Source of the DNA: an uncultured Bacteroides sp.
Lineage (GTDB): Bacteria; Bacteroidota; Bacteroidia; Bacteroidales; Bacteroidaceae
Length of the DNA: 64,000 bases
Assembly: GCF_963678425.1 (NCBI RefSeq)
Contig: NZ_OY782855.1
Location: 620,001-684,000 of the forward strand
Direction: 5' to 3'
Under the pieces are notes generated by a model. The model saw nothing but the letters and a program-made list of their open reading frames with translations, ran no database searches and was not told the origin of the DNA. This document shows positions 63,384 through 64,000 of this stretch, in pieces. A program made the position numbers and the translations under genes. The number at the start of each line of letters is the position of its first letter. Position 1 is the stretch's first letter.

Positions 63384-64000
63384 TCATAGTTTATCTGCTA
63401 TTTTTTTAAGATAAGTATTTGATTGACTAACTCCGTCCACAGTTGCGCCAGTATTCTTCGTAATCTTCTGCAACTCATAGAAAGAATTCACTTGAATATC
63501 CCGTATCTCTCCCGCAATATCGATATTTTTAGATACCAGCATCTTTGCCTCCGTATTAACTGTTAGTAGTTGTGAATATTTATCACTGGATGAATCATTA
63601 CTTACCTGTGATGCTCCGCCTGAGGTATTAACTACAACAGTAGAGGTAGTGGCATCTAATGACTTTGGTTGAATTGCTTCAAGAATTTTTGCTTGTATGC
63701 TCGTTTGGAGTAGACTTTGAGTTTTTATTTCTTCTCCCGCCGCCTGTAAAGCTGTAAAACGTCCATTAAGCTCATGACCTTGATCCTGTGACATTGTTTG
63801 GAAACTACCCGATGTAGAATTCTGAGAAGATTTCCCTGTTATGTCTATACCAACGCCTTTAAAAATTTCCGAGATTGTAGATAATGTATTTTCTAATGCA
63901 GGAGCTTGATCTTTATATCTTCCCATCAACTCATTAGTCTTGTCTGCTACTTGTTTGGCTAAATCTTCCTCAGTTATCGACCCATTGGAATACTGTTCAT
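63384..64000 (-). CDS. phage tape-measure protein, C-terminal part
   Basis: About 205 residues visible. The frame stays open to the right edge (upstream codons read EQYSNGSITEEDLAKQV), so the ATG-like start near 63929 is internal. Ser/Thr/Gln-rich and largely helical, ending FYELQKITKNTGATVDGV...LKKIADKL, typical of tape-measure C-termini. The assignment also rests on the following distal tail and tail-tip genes. Confidence 0.72.
   Translation of the reverse strand, partial: EQYSNGSITEEDLAKQVADKTNELMGRYKDQAPALENTLSTISEIFKGVGIDITGKSSQNSTSGSFQTMSQDQGHELNGRFTALQAAGEEIKTQSLLQTSIQAKILEAIQPKSLDATTSTVVVNTSGGASQVSNDSSSDKYSQLLTVNTEAKMLVSKNIDIAGEIRDIQVNSFYELQKITKNTGATVDGVSQSNTYLKKIADKL

Larger units (their letters stand above)
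53646..64000 (-). mobile_element. prophage late region (lysis, fibres, tail), runs off right edge
   Basis: Fifteen kilobases or less of an integrated tailed phage are visible: tape-measure end, antirepressor, distal tail and tail proteins, two fibre genes, hypothetical genes, holin, endolysin and a spanin-like gene, all on the minus strand. Long flexible-tail (siphovirus-like) morphology is inferred from the tape measure and distal tail proteins. The integrase, capsid and packaging genes must lie beyond 64000, and the att site is not resolved. Confidence 0.85.

Overview
The window looks like the chromosome of a Bacteroides-type bacterium (order Bacteroidales). It is AT-rich. Many genes are preceded by a close match to the Bacteroidetes -7 promoter element TAnnTTTG. 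Typical products include DUF4296 and HYC_CC_PP-type proteins, BspA-like leucine-rich-repeat proteins, C10 peptidases and an eukaryote-like IleRS. The GH115 glucuronidase and a hexuronate pathway suggest a plant-polysaccharide degrader. I cannot name the species. No tRNA, rRNA, CRISPR array or transposase was seen.

1-29.9 kb is mostly core genome. It holds serB (cut by the left edge), a DEAD-box helicase, and a minus-strand operon ileS - dksA-like - lspA - DUF4296 lipoprotein - hypothetical. Next come a universal stress protein, a peroxiredoxin, a fructose-6-phosphate aldolase-type enzyme, an acetyltransferase-nitrilase fusion and the GH115 enzyme. A two-component locus follows: a 1513-residue double sensor kinase, a response regulator and an AbgT-type transporter. 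Then come a phosphoglycerate mutase, a split ThrE exporter and a hexuronate divergon (eda-kdgK against lacI-uxaA). The divergon has two matching operator-like palindromes 82 bp apart.

30-41.4 kb holds secreted and surface proteins. Two C10 cysteine peptidases, both with C-terminal domains of the type IX secretion sorting kind, are followed by a lipoprotein. After lipB and a 59-residue secreted-peptide ORF comes an array of BspA-like genes: two complete and one truncated. The array carries a duplicated fragment of the 3' end of the neighbouring copA, which records how it arose.

41.5-50.8 kb holds a copper P-type ATPase, a Cys-rich HYC_CC_PP-type protein, a DUF3298 lipoprotein, rsmG, a metallo-hydrolase, gcvP and two small genes.

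50.9-64 kb is mobile. A P63C-domain regulator, repeated short ORFs and a decayed phage lysis gene mark an old insertion zone. An orphan HMA-like membrane protein follows. The minus-strand late region of a tailed prophage (lysis, fibres, tail, an antirepressor cassette and the end of the tape measure) then runs off the right edge. Its integrase and packaging genes lie outside the window.
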